Source: Planctomycetota bacterium
GTDB taxonomy: Bacteria > Planctomycetota > UBA1135 > UBA2386
Assembly: GCA_947455805.1 (NCBI GenBank)
Contig: CANGSN010000003.1
Location: forward strand, 1 to 32,380
DNA length: 32,380 bases
Reading direction: 5' to 3'
Positions 7,907-14,879 of the stretch are shown piece by piece. Below the pieces are notes generated by a model, which saw only the letters and a program-made list of their open reading frames with translations, was not told where the DNA came from and searched no databases. The position numbers and the translations under genes were made by a program. Numbering within the stretch: position 1 is the first letter of the stretch; the number at the start of each line of letters is the position of its first letter.

Positions 7907-8816
7907 ACGCACCGACGCCGGCCTCGATCGACGCGCCTTCGTGCGCACTTCGCTCGGCGCCCTCGCGGCGGCGAGCTGTTCGCCGACACCGCCGATCACC
8001 GCTCCGACGCCCGCTCCCGAATCCGCGATGCCCGACGCAATGACGGCGACCATGCCGGTCGTGTTCGTGTCCCACGGCGCTCCGACGATGGCGCTCGATC
8101 GCGAGGCCGGCGCCGACTTCGCCCGCATGGCACAGGCACTGCCGAAGCCGCGCGCGGTGCTCGTCGTGTCCGCGCACTGGCTCGACGCCCCGGCGACGAT
8201 CGGCACGCGCAGTCGCCGCGAACTGCTGTACGACTTCTCCGGCTTCCCGGCGGAGCTCTACCGCGTGCGCTACGAAGCGCCCGCCGCCGCCGACGTCGCC
8301 GACGAACTGCAGCGCGCGGTGCCGTCGCTGCAGCGCGCCGACGAACGGCCGTGGGACCACGGCGTCTGGGTGCCGCTGGTGCACATGTTCCCCCGCGCCT
8401 CTGTGCCGGTGCTGCAGGTGTCGGTGCCGTACCGCTGGTCGCCGCGGCAACTGTTCGAGCTCGGGCGTTCGCTGGCACCGCTGCGGCAGCAAGGCGTGCT
8501 TGTGCTCGGCAGCGGCGGCATGGTGCACAACCTCGGCCGCCTCGACTGGAAGGGCGGCTCGGTGCCACCGGCGTGGGCCGCGAACTTCGAGGGCTGGGTG
8601 CGCGAACGGCTGCGCACCGGCGACCTGGACGGCCTGCTCGCCTACCGCGAGAAGGCGCCCGACCTGCAGCTCGCGCATCCGACCGACGACCACTTCCTGC
8701 CGCTGCTGGTCGCCGCCGGTGCTGCGGCGGGCGCGGGTGCTTCGGCACCGGTGACGTTCCCGATCGAAGGCTTCGAGTTCGGCTCGCTGAGCCGGCTAGC
8801 GGTCCGCTTCGGTTGA
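7899..8816 (+). CDS. DODA-type extradiol ring-opening dioxygenase (YgiD/LigB family) with Tat-lipoprotein signal
   Basis: 305 residues. The core starts near residue 52. It has the family metal/active-site histidines in FVSHGAPTM (H59), VSAHWLD, ERPWDHGVWVPL and LAHPTDDHFLPLLVA, which match the YgiD/DOPA-dioxygenase pattern. These enzymes use a non-haem metal to cleave catechol rings such as DOPA. The unusual part is the N-terminus: DRRAFVRTSLGALAAASC has a twin-arginine motif (R11-R12), a hydrophobic stretch and a lipobox-like cysteine (C27). This suggests export by Tat and lipid anchoring, whereas YgiD-type enzymes are normally cytoplasmic. The GTG start overlaps the marR stop. A later ATG at 8029 would remove the signal. 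The last 18 nt of the gene fall in a direct repeat copied at 10646. Confidence 0.82.
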   Translation: MAERTDAGLDRRAFVRTSLGALAAASCSPTPPITAPTPAPESAMPDAMTATMPVVFVSHGAPTMALDREAGADFARMAQALPKPRAVLVVSAHWLDAPATIGTRSRRELLYDFSGFPAELYRVRYEAPAAADVADELQRAVPSLQRADERPWDHGVWVPLVHMFPRASVPVLQVSVPYRWSPRQLFELGRSLAPLRQQGVLVLGSGGMVHNLGRLDWKGGSVPPAWAANFEGWVRERLRTGDLDGLLAYREKAPDLQLAHPTDDHFLPLLVAAGAAAGAGASAPVTFPIEGFEFGSLSRLAVRFG

Positions 8817-8835
8817 CGCCGGCGCACGGCAGCAC
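8799..8835 (+). repeat. Direct repeat, copy 1 (dioxygenase 3' end and flank)
   Basis: GCGGTCCGCTTCGGTTGACG (8799-8818) recurs exactly at 10646-10665. The similarity continues with two mismatches, then GGCGCACGGC, a 4-nt indel and AGCAC. Upstream, GGCTCGCT also matches, after a 9-nt gap. This copy spans the last codons and stop of the dioxygenase gene. The two copies bracket the ATPase/DUF4276-like pair, as expected for insertion with duplication of a target or attachment site, or for recombination at the 3' end of the gene. Confidence 0.75.
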
Positions 8836-8884
8836 CTTTCGCCCAGCACGCTGGTCGCGACTGGTCGGTCGCTCGCAGCGTCGT

Positions 8885-8890
8885 TAGCCT
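8885..8890 (+). promoter_or_regulatory. -10-like hexamer TAGCCT 6 nt before the ATPase start
   Basis: TAGCCT matches TANNNT and is separated from the ATG at 8897 by TCGGCG (6 nt), the same spacing as before other unit-head genes here. No clear -35 was seen. If real, the ATPase mRNA is leaderless and the module has its own promoter, independent of the dioxygenase operon. Confidence 0.35.
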
Positions 8891-8896
8891 TCGGCG

Positions 8897-10039
8897 ATGC
8901 AGATTCGCCGCCTCCGACTCGAGAACTGGAAGAACTTCCGGTCGGTCGACGTGGCCTTGTCGTCGCGCGTCTTCCTGGTCGGCCCGAACGCCGCGGGAAA
9001 GTCGAATCTGCTCGACGCGGTGCGGTTCCTCGGCGACCTGGCGCGTCCCGGCGCCGGCGGTCTGCAGGCCGCAGTCGCCAACGAGCGGCGCCAAGGCATC
9101 AGCCAGATCCGTTCGCTGCACGCGCGAGCACGCAGCGCCATCGTCGTCGAGGTCGAGATCGGCGACGCCGAGACCACCAACTGGACCTATCGCCTCGAGA
9201 TCGCCGGGGGCAAGCAAGGCGCCGTGGTCGCTCGTGAGCGGGTGGAGCACGACGGCACCACGATGCTCGATCGTCCGAACGCGAACGATCGCGACGACGC
9301 TGCCCTGCTGGGCCAGACGCACCTCGAGCAGTTGAGCGCCAACGGCAGGTTCCGGCCGCTGGCCGAGTTCCTGGCCCGCATCAGCTACCTGCACTTGGTG
9401 CCGCAGCTGCTGCGCGAACCGCAGCGCTTCGATCTGATCGGCAGCGATCCGCTCGGGTCCGATTTCCTGCGCCGCGTGGCCAACACGCCGACCAAGACCC
9501 GCGAATCGCGGCTGCGCGCCATCGAGAAGGCGATGCGTGTCGCAGTCCCGAGCCTGGCCCAGCTCGAGCAGATCCACGACAAGGCGGGCGTTCCCCATCT
9601 GCGTGGACGCTTCGAGCACTGGCGCCCGAACGCCGGCTGGCAGGACGAACGGCAGTTCTCGGACGGCACGCTGCGGCTGATCGCACTGCTGTGGATCCTG
9701 ATGGAGGACCAGGCACCGCTGCTGCTGGAGGAACCGGAACTGTCGCTGAACGGCGCCATCGTGCGCGAGATCCCGCGCATGCTCCACGCGGCGACGCGCA
9801 AGCGACCGCGGCAGATCCTCGTCAGCACCCACAGCGGCGACCTGCTCGCCGATCGCGGCATCGCCCTCGAGGAGATCCTGATGGTGACGCCAGTGCGCCA
9901 AGGCTCGAAGGTCGAGGTCGCCGCCAACCGCAAGGACGTGCGGGCCCTGCTCGAGGCCGGAGTCTCGCCTGCCGAAGCCGTGCTGCCGCACACGGAACCG
10001 GGCGCCATGAAGCAGCAGCCGCTGCCGTTCACGGCCTGA
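8897..10039 (+). CDS. AAA_21/RecF-like (ABC-type) ATPase of a putative defence module
   Basis: 380 residues. Walker A is GPNAAGKS at 29-36, right after an N-terminal strand-rich opening (MQIRRLRLENWKNF) typical of RecF/OLD-like ATPases. The signature region is RQFSDGTLRLIALL. Walker B is APLLLEEPELSL with E278-E279, and the switch histidine is in VSTHSGDLL (H312). The middle part (about 130-250) would be the helical insert. No nuclease domain is fused in this chain. One nucleotide separates its stop from the start of the DUF4276-like partner. ATPases of this type paired with a small TOPRIM-like protein occur in antiviral systems such as AbiL, PARIS and related modules. Here the role is inferred from architecture and from the flanking direct repeats, not shown. 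Confidence 0.8.
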   Translation: MQIRRLRLENWKNFRSVDVALSSRVFLVGPNAAGKSNLLDAVRFLGDLARPGAGGLQAAVANERRQGISQIRSLHARARSAIVVEVEIGDAETTNWTYRLEIAGGKQGAVVARERVEHDGTTMLDRPNANDRDDAALLGQTHLEQLSANGRFRPLAEFLARISYLHLVPQLLREPQRFDLIGSDPLGSDFLRRVANTPTKTRESRLRAIEKAMRVAVPSLAQLEQIHDKAGVPHLRGRFEHWRPNAGWQDERQFSDGTLRLIALLWILMEDQAPLLLEEPELSLNGAIVREIPRMLHAATRKRPRQILVSTHSGDLLADRGIALEEILMVTPVRQGSKVEVAANRKDVRALLEAGVSPAEAVLPHTEPGAMKQQPLPFTA

Positions 10040-10040
10040 G

Positions 10041-10616
10041 ATGGCGATCTGGACCCTGGCTGTCGAAGGCCCGTCGGACGAGGCCGTGGTCGCCGCAGTG
10101 CTGCGCGCGAACGGACACGACGTGGGAGTGGTGCACGGCAAGCGCGGCAAGCACCACCTCGACGGCAACCTGCGCGGTTATGCGCTCGCCGCGATGCACG
10201 CCCCGTGGCTCATCGTGCGCGACCTCGACCAGGACGCGGCCTGCGCGGCCGAGCTGCTGGCGGCGAAGCAACCCGGGGGACACCCAGGCTGCGTGCGCAT
10301 CGCCGTTCGCGCCATCGAAGCCTGGCTGCTCGCCGACCCCGCGAGCGCCCAATGGCTCGGTGTCGCCGCTTCCTTGCTGCCGCGGGATGTCGAGAGTCTG
10401 GAGGATCCGAAGGATGCCCTGGTCAACCTCGCCCGCCGCTCCCGTTCGGCGACGATCAAGGCGGACATCGTGCCTACCCTCAGCCGCTCGATCGGGCCGG
10501 GCTACGTGGACCAAGTGCGCACGTTCTGTGCTTCGCGTTGGCGGCCCGACGTCGCCGCTCGGCGGAGCGAGAGCCTGTCGCGCCTGATCCGCCACGTCCG
10601 GAGCCGGCAGTCGTGA
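10041..10616 (+). CDS. DUF4276/TOPRIM-like protein, partner of the ATPase
   Basis: 191 residues. The N-terminal strand ends in VEGPSDEAVV (E9, with D13 and E14). A second acidic motif, VRDLDQD (D61, D63), follows a hydrophobic strand. AIEAWLLAD (91-99) and then DPKDALVNLARRSRS and WRPDVAARRSESL are, from memory, the conserved blocks of DUF4276-type proteins. The E...DxD layout is that of a TOPRIM-like fold, which in OLD/RloB/AriB-type proteins binds metal and can cut nucleic acid. Whether this one is catalytic cannot be told. The ATG lies one base after the ATPase stop, so the two form an operon. The gene ends about 30 nt before the second copy of the flanking repeat. Confidence 0.72.
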   Translation: MAIWTLAVEGPSDEAVVAAVLRANGHDVGVVHGKRGKHHLDGNLRGYALAAMHAPWLIVRDLDQDAACAAELLAAKQPGGHPGCVRIAVRAIEAWLLADPASAQWLGVAASLLPRDVESLEDPKDALVNLARRSRSATIKADIVPTLSRSIGPGYVDQVRTFCASRWRPDVAARRSESLSRLIRHVRSRQS

Positions 10617-10645
10617 CTGGCTAGGGCCGGCGCGACGGCTCGCTC

Positions 10646-10686
10646 GCGGTCCGCTTCGGTTGACGGGGGCGCACGGCCGATAGCAC
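10646..10686 (+). repeat. Direct repeat, copy 2 (downstream of the ATPase/DUF4276-like pair)
   Basis: The exact 20-mer shared with 8799-8818 is at 10646-10665. It is followed by GGGGCGCACGGC, a 4-nt insertion CGAT relative to copy 1, and AGCAC. This copy is non-coding, since the dioxygenase reading frame before it is absent. It sits directly upstream of the lipoprotein gene at 10693, whose TTGACG/TAGCAC promoter-like sequences fall inside the repeat. This suggests that, before insertion, the lipoprotein gene followed the dioxygenase directly. Confidence 0.75.
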
Positions 10687-10692
10687 CGCGGC

Positions 10693-11217
10693 ATGCGCAT
10701 CCACACCGCCCTGCTCTCGTCCTCGCTGCTGGCCATGCTCACGTCGTGCGCCGGCACTCCCGCCAACGACGACGTGAACATGCCGTTCGGCGCCGCCCCG
10801 ATGGGCGAGGTCGCGACGGCGCAACCGGCGAGCCCGTGCCTCGTGATGTCGCCGCAGACGATGCCGCTGCACTGGCACGACCGCGACGGTTCGGAGTGGG
10901 ACGGCGAACTCGAGATCGTCTGCGAGACCGACACCGCGCACGAGCAGATGGCCTGCGCCTGCATGATCGCGCGCTGGCCGCACGCGATCGAGCAGTGCCA
11001 GAACCTCGCCGAGCAGGCGATGATGGAGAGCGCCGCCGACGTCCAGCACATGACCGAGCACCTGCAGAAGACGCTCGACGAGGCGCTGTTCCCGTGCGAG
11101 ACAATGGGCAACGACCAGAAGCCGGTCGGCCGCGTGCGCGGTCTCAACTGGAAGGTGCTGCGCAAGCGCCGCAGCGGTCACACGTTCGACTACCAGCCCT
11201 TGCTGCGCCGCAACTGA
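10693..11217 (+). CDS. Cys/Met/His-rich putative lipoprotein of unknown function
   Basis: 174 residues. The N-terminus is a lipoprotein signal with a hydrophobic core and lipobox LTSC (Cys19). The mature part is rich in Cys, Met and His, for example MPLHWHDRDG and MACACMIARW, with further Cys residues spaced through the chain. This could mean disulfides or metal binding. I recognise no family. The ATG lies 6 nt after TAGCAC, within or next to repeat copy 2. The 3' end overlaps the convergent DinB-like gene by 28 nt. Coding status is supported by the lipobox and codon bias. Confidence 0.65.
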   Translation: MRIHTALLSSSLLAMLTSCAGTPANDDVNMPFGAAPMGEVATAQPASPCLVMSPQTMPLHWHDRDGSEWDGELEIVCETDTAHEQMACACMIARWPHAIEQCQNLAEQAMMESAADVQHMTEHLQKTLDEALFPCETMGNDQKPVGRVRGLNWKVLRKRRSGHTFDYQPLLRRN

Positions 11218-11714
11218 GCGATGTGCGCCACGTGGTGGCTGCCGTGCCACGCGTAGAGCGCCACCAGGTCGTCGAGCGTCATCGCACCGCGTTCGCTGTG
11301 CACGCACGTCTTCGCGAACGCAGCAACCGGCAGCGTGCGCAGGCAGTGCACCCAGCGCTCGTGGATCGCCTGCACCAGCAGCAGCGACGTGCCGATCGGG
11401 CCGTTGGCGTCGGCGAGCCTGGCCCACTCGTTCTCGTCGTAGGCCTTGATCGGCGGCGGCGTCTTCTCGGTGATCGTCAGCTTGTGCCGCACGTACGCGT
11501 TGACGTGGCTGTCGGCGATGTGGTGCACGACCTGACGCAGCGTCCAGCCGCCGTCGCGGTAGGGCGTGTCGAGCTGCGCCTGGTCGAGGCCGCGCACGAC
11601 GTCGTGCAGCGCGTGCGGGATGCCGGCGATCGTGCTGATCGCCTGCGCGCGCGCGGCCGGCGTCAGCGTGCCCGGCAGTTCGATCTTGCCGATCGGGTAG
11701 CGCGGGTCGCTCAC
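11190..11714 (-). CDS. DinB/YfiT-like putative metal-dependent hydrolase or thiol transferase
   Basis: 174 residues, from a GTG that overlaps the stop of the biotin-carrier gene (GTGA). The family signature is clear: QVVHHIADSHVNAY (H64, H65, H70) and YAWHGSHHVAHI (H157, H160/161), the three-histidine metal site of the YfiT/BstA branch of the DinB superfamily. Members are four-helix bundles; BstA transfers bacillithiol to electrophiles. There is no evidence here of which thiol is used, if any. Co-translation with acyl-CoA carboxylase subunits is unexpected, and the functional link is unknown. The 3' end runs 28 nt into the convergent lipoprotein gene. Confidence 0.8.
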   Translation of the reverse strand: MSDPRYPIGKIELPGTLTPAARAQAISTIAGIPHALHDVVRGLDQAQLDTPYRDGGWTLRQVVHHIADSHVNAYVRHKLTITEKTPPPIKAYDENEWARLADANGPIGTSLLLVQAIHERWVHCLRTLPVAAFAKTCVHSERGAMTLDDLVALYAWHGSHHVAHIAQLRRSKGW

Positions 11715-12238
11715 GACTTCTTCTCCTCGACCTTCTGCGGCTCGACCACGACGAGTTCCGCGCCCTGATCGACGGTGCCGCCCTTCTGCGCCGTGACCTT
11801 GCGCACGACACCGGCGACGCCGGCCGTGAGCTTGTGCTCCATCTTCATCGCCGAGACGACGACCAGCGTCTGCCTGGCTTCGACGACGTCGCCCGGCTTG
11901 CACGCGACCTCGAGCACGGTGCCGGTCATCGGCGCGCGCACGACGCCGTCGCCGCCCGCAGCCCCACCACCGCGCCGCGCCGCCGGCGCTTCGAGCGTCC
12001 ACGTGCGGCCGTCGACGCGCACCATGTAGCCCTTCGCCAGCGACGCGCCGTAGGCGACGAACGCGCGGTCCGCACCTTCGCCGAGCGACTGCAGCTTCAC
12101 GCCGCCGTCGCCGAGCGCCTTCGCTTCGTACTCGTGCACGGTGTCGCCGATGCGCACGCGCCAGCGATCGCCCTCGAGGAACTCGGCGGTGACGGCGACG
12201 GTCTTGCCGTCGCGAACGAACTCGCGGGTGATCTTCAT
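11711..12238 (-). CDS. Biotin carboxyl carrier protein of an acyl-CoA carboxylase
   Basis: 175 residues. The C-terminal half is a biotinyl domain with the biotinylation motif SAMKMEH (lysine 132) and the usual preceding VRAPMTGTVLEV and following GGTVDQGAELVVVE. The N-terminal half (MKITREFVRDGK...) is a beta-rich region like the linker part of propionyl-CoA/acyl-CoA carboxylase alpha chains. A Gly/Ala-rich hinge (RRGGGAAGGDG) joins the halves. It reads like the separated C-terminal portion of a PccA-type alpha subunit rather than an E. coli AccB. The ATG overlaps the stop of the biotin carboxylase gene (ATGA), and its own stop overlaps the DinB-like start. Confidence 0.88.
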   Translation of the reverse strand: MKITREFVRDGKTVAVTAEFLEGDRWRVRIGDTVHEYEAKALGDGGVKLQSLGEGADRAFVAYGASLAKGYMVRVDGRTWTLEAPAARRGGGAAGGDGVVRAPMTGTVLEVACKPGDVVEARQTLVVVSAMKMEHKLTAGVAGVVRKVTAQKGGTVDQGAELVVVEPQKVEEKKS

Positions 12239-13791
12239 CGTGCGCCCTCGAACAGGCGGAAGCCGCCCAACGTCTGCCAGACCGCGGTCGAACCGTTCGT
12301 GCCGCCGCCGCCACTCGCCGGCGCACCGCCATTGCCGCCGCTCTTGCCGAGCACCTGGCACAGCACCGCCGCCGCCAGCGTGTAGTCGCCGGGCGCCTGC
12401 TGCGGACCGGCCGCGAGCTCGGGCCGGTGCTTCAGCATGTCGGTCGAGATGTTCGCCGTGCGGAACGCTTCGTCGTCGACGACGCGGCGCAGGAAGTCGA
12501 CGTTGGTCGGGATGCCGAGGTAGACCATCTCGCGCAGCGCCTGGCTCAGGCGCGCACACGCGGTGGCGCGGTCGGGCGCGTGCACGACCAGCTTGGCGAG
12601 CATCGAGTCGTAGTAGGGCGGGACCTCCCAGCCGCTGTAGACGCCGCTGTCGACGCGCACGCCCGGCCCTTCGGCCTCGCGCACGAGCTTCAGCAGGCCG
12701 GCGGCCGGGATGTAGCCGGTCTCCGGCGACTCGGCGCAGATGCGCGCTTCGATCGCGTGGCCGCGCGGCCGCAGGTCGCGACCGGCGAGCAGCTGTTCGA
12801 GCTTGCCGCCGGCGGCGACGTGCAGCTGGAGGTGCACCAGGTCGACGCCGGTCACCAGTTCGGTCACCGGGTGCTCGACCTGCAGGCGCGTATTGACCTC
12901 GAGGAAGTAGAAGTTGCCCTTCGGATCGAGCAGGAACTCGGCCGTGCCGGCGTTGTCGTAGCCGACGCGCTTGGCCAGCGAGACGGCCGCCGCACCCATG
13001 CGCTGCCGCAGCGCTTCGTCGACCACCGCCGACGGCGCTTCCTCGAGCACTTTCTGGTGGCGGCGCTGCACCGAGCACTCGCGTTCGTGCAGCGACACGA
13101 CGTGGCCGTGCTGGTCGCCCATCAGCTGGATCTCGATGTGCCGCGCCGGGAACACCGCGCGCTCGAGGATCATGCGGTCGTCGCCGAACGACGCCTTCGC
13201 CTCGCGGCGACCGGCGGCCAGCGCCTCGGCGAGGTCCTCTTCGCGTTCGACCATGCGCATGCCGCGGCCGCCGCCGCCAGCACTGGCCTTGACCATCACT
13301 GGCATGCCGATCTTCTTGCCGAACTCGATCAGCGACGCATCGCCATGGTCCTTCTCGGTGCCCGGGATCACCGGCACGCCGGCCGCGATCGCCTCCTCGC
13401 GCGCCGCCTTCTTGCCGCCGAGCCGCTCCATCGCCTCGGGGTTGGGGCCGACGAACACGAGCCCCGCGTCGCGCACGGCCCTCGCGAACCCGCTGTTCTC
13501 GCTGAGGAAGCCGTAGCCAGGGTGGATCGCCTCGGCGCCGGTCTTCTTCGCCGCGGCGAGGACCTTTTGGATGTCGAGGTAGCTCTCGGCCGCGGTGTTG
13601 CCGCCGAGCGGCACCGCGTGGTCGGCCGCCTGCACGTGCGCGCAGCGGGCGTCGGCGTCGCTGTGCACCACCACCGACTCGATGCCGAGCTCGCGCAGAC
13701 CGCGGGTGATGCGCACCGCGATCTCGCCGCGGTTGGCGATCAGCACGCGGCGGAAGGGAGGGTTCTTGGCCATTTGCAGGCCGCGAACCAT
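12235..13791 (-). CDS. accC: Biotin carboxylase subunit of an acyl-CoA carboxylase
   Basis: 518 residues from the ATG at 13791, or 512 from the ATG at 13773. The protein opens with FRRVLIANRGEIAVRI, followed by HPGYGFLSEN, the ATP-grasp glycine loop KASAGGGGRGMR, HVVSLHERECSVQRRHQK, and the biotin-carboxylase signature EVNTRLQVEHPVTE. It would carboxylate biotin on the adjacent carrier protein using ATP and bicarbonate. The start at 13791 has GAGG 8 nt upstream; the start at 13773 has no ribosome site but matches family length. The C-terminal tail has a Gly/Ser-rich stretch (GGNGGAPASGGGGTNGS) before VWQTLGGFRLFEGAR, possibly the remains of a fused-alpha-chain linker. No carboxyltransferase gene is in the window. 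Confidence 0.92.
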   Translation of the reverse strand: MVRGLQMAKNPPFRRVLIANRGEIAVRITRGLRELGIESVVVHSDADARCAHVQAADHAVPLGGNTAAESYLDIQKVLAAAKKTGAEAIHPGYGFLSENSGFARAVRDAGLVFVGPNPEAMERLGGKKAAREEAIAAGVPVIPGTEKDHGDASLIEFGKKIGMPVMVKASAGGGGRGMRMVEREEDLAEALAAGRREAKASFGDDRMILERAVFPARHIEIQLMGDQHGHVVSLHERECSVQRRHQKVLEEAPSAVVDEALRQRMGAAAVSLAKRVGYDNAGTAEFLLDPKGNFYFLEVNTRLQVEHPVTELVTGVDLVHLQLHVAAGGKLEQLLAGRDLRPRGHAIEARICAESPETGYIPAAGLLKLVREAEGPGVRVDSGVYSGWEVPPYYDSMLAKLVVHAPDRATACARLSQALREMVYLGIPTNVDFLRRVVDDEAFRTANISTDMLKHRPELAAGPQQAPGDYTLAAAVLCQVLGKSGGNGGAPASGGGGTNGSTAVWQTLGGFRLFEGAR

Positions 13792-13808
13792 AGCGAGCGC
13801 CTCGCCCC

Positions 13809-14264
13809 ATGGCATCCTTGCCTCCCATGGCCTCACCGTCCGAGCCCACCACACCCCGCGAGCCCGAGATCGAAGCCCTGGGCCGCCTCGCACGGCGCTT
13901 CCTCTGGTGCCTCCGCGGCGTGTTCCTGCTCGCCGGCCTCGGCTTCGTCGGCTACGGCCTCATGAACCTGCTGCAGGGCCGCACCGGGCTCAGCGAAGTG
14001 ACCCCCGGCACGATGGTGACCGACCATCACATCGACGTCGTCTGGCTGTGCCTCGGCCTGCCGATGCTGCCGGCCGTCGACTGGACGTTGGGCCGCGGTC
14101 GCTGGCTCGTGCTCGCGGTGCTGGCGGCGCTGGTGGTGACGCCGGTGCTGCTCGGCGGCGACGACGACTACGGCTACATCATCCGCGCGTTCGCAGGAAT
14201 GGTGTCGCTGGCTTCGCTGGCGGTGTGGCGCACGGTGTGGAAGCTGACGACGCCGGTGACCTGA
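13809..14264 (+). CDS. Small integral membrane protein, unknown function
   Basis: 151 residues, or 145 from the ATG at 13827. A short charged N-terminus is followed by about four TM segments: FLWCLRGVFLLAGLGFVGYG, VVWLCLGLPMLPAV, WLVLAVLAALVVTPVLLG and FAGMVSLASLAVW. I do not recognise the family. It is divergent from the biotin carboxylase gene with almost no space between the start codons, so one promoter must lie inside the opposing gene or the starts are mis-set. The next gene follows on the same strand after about 30 nt. Confidence 0.6.
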   Translation: MASLPPMASPSEPTTPREPEIEALGRLARRFLWCLRGVFLLAGLGFVGYGLMNLLQGRTGLSEVTPGTMVTDHHIDVVWLCLGLPMLPAVDWTLGRGRWLVLAVLAALVVTPVLLGGDDDYGYIIRAFAGMVSLASLAVWRTVWKLTTPVT

Positions 14265-14293
14265 CGACGCCGCCACATCCCGATCGCACGCCG

Positions 14294-14725
14294 ATGGACT
14301 TCGAACCTCCCGCCATCCTCGACCCCACGCTCGTTGGCAGCTACTCCGCAGTGGCGAAGGCGGGCGGCGGCTATGTGTGGGACGCCGTGCTGGAGTATCG
14401 CGTCTGGTGCCACCCGCACGACGGCGCGCCGGACGAAGCGGACGGCAGCGACTACTACCACGCGTTCGCGTCGTACGCCGAGGCCGCGGCCTTCGCCGCC
14501 AAGACGCCGGGCGCGGAGGAACCGTTGGCGCTGATCCGCCAGGACGAGTACCTCGACGAACCCGAGCCCGGTCGATTCGTGCACCGGCGCGAAGTTCGCG
14601 TCGCCGAGTGGCCGGTGGAGTTCCTGCGGCGACCACGGCGGACGGCACGCACGATCCCGGACTTCCTGTCGCCGGACGCGCCGCCGAACCGGCTCGACAT
14701 CCTGCGCGGGCTGGCGAAGCCGTAG
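14294..14725 (+). CDS. Conserved-looking hypothetical protein
   Basis: 143 residues, soluble, acidic in the first half and basic near the end. Notable stretches are YVWDAVLEYRVWCHPHDG, DYYHAFASYAEAAAFA and EEPLALIRQDEYLDEPEPG. I have a vague memory of similar proteins beside GNAT acetyltransferases but cannot support a function. Codon bias and the regular alpha/beta pattern support a real gene. It follows the membrane-protein gene closely on the same strand and is followed by a 154-nt gap in which I found no clear promoter or hairpin. Confidence 0.6.
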   Translation: MDFEPPAILDPTLVGSYSAVAKAGGGYVWDAVLEYRVWCHPHDGAPDEADGSDYYHAFASYAEAAAFAAKTPGAEEPLALIRQDEYLDEPEPGRFVHRREVRVAEWPVEFLRRPRRTARTIPDFLSPDAPPNRLDILRGLAKP

Positions 14726-14879
14726 GGAGCTTCCCGCACGGTGAGAACCACACTCTCTGCTCGTGCGCGGCATCCGCGTGTCGTGTCGTCGCGTCCTCCG
14801 TGCCCCCGGGACACGATCGGCGCCAGCTGACAAGTGACTTACCGTGGCTGGCGCTTCCGAGCGCATCGTGGCGTCGCCT

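Noticed and set aside
12427-13965. Large plus-strand open frame opposite the biotin carboxylase gene
   Set aside because: Antisense shadow of a highly conserved gene; composition (Arg, His, Val repeats) is that of reverse-complement codons.
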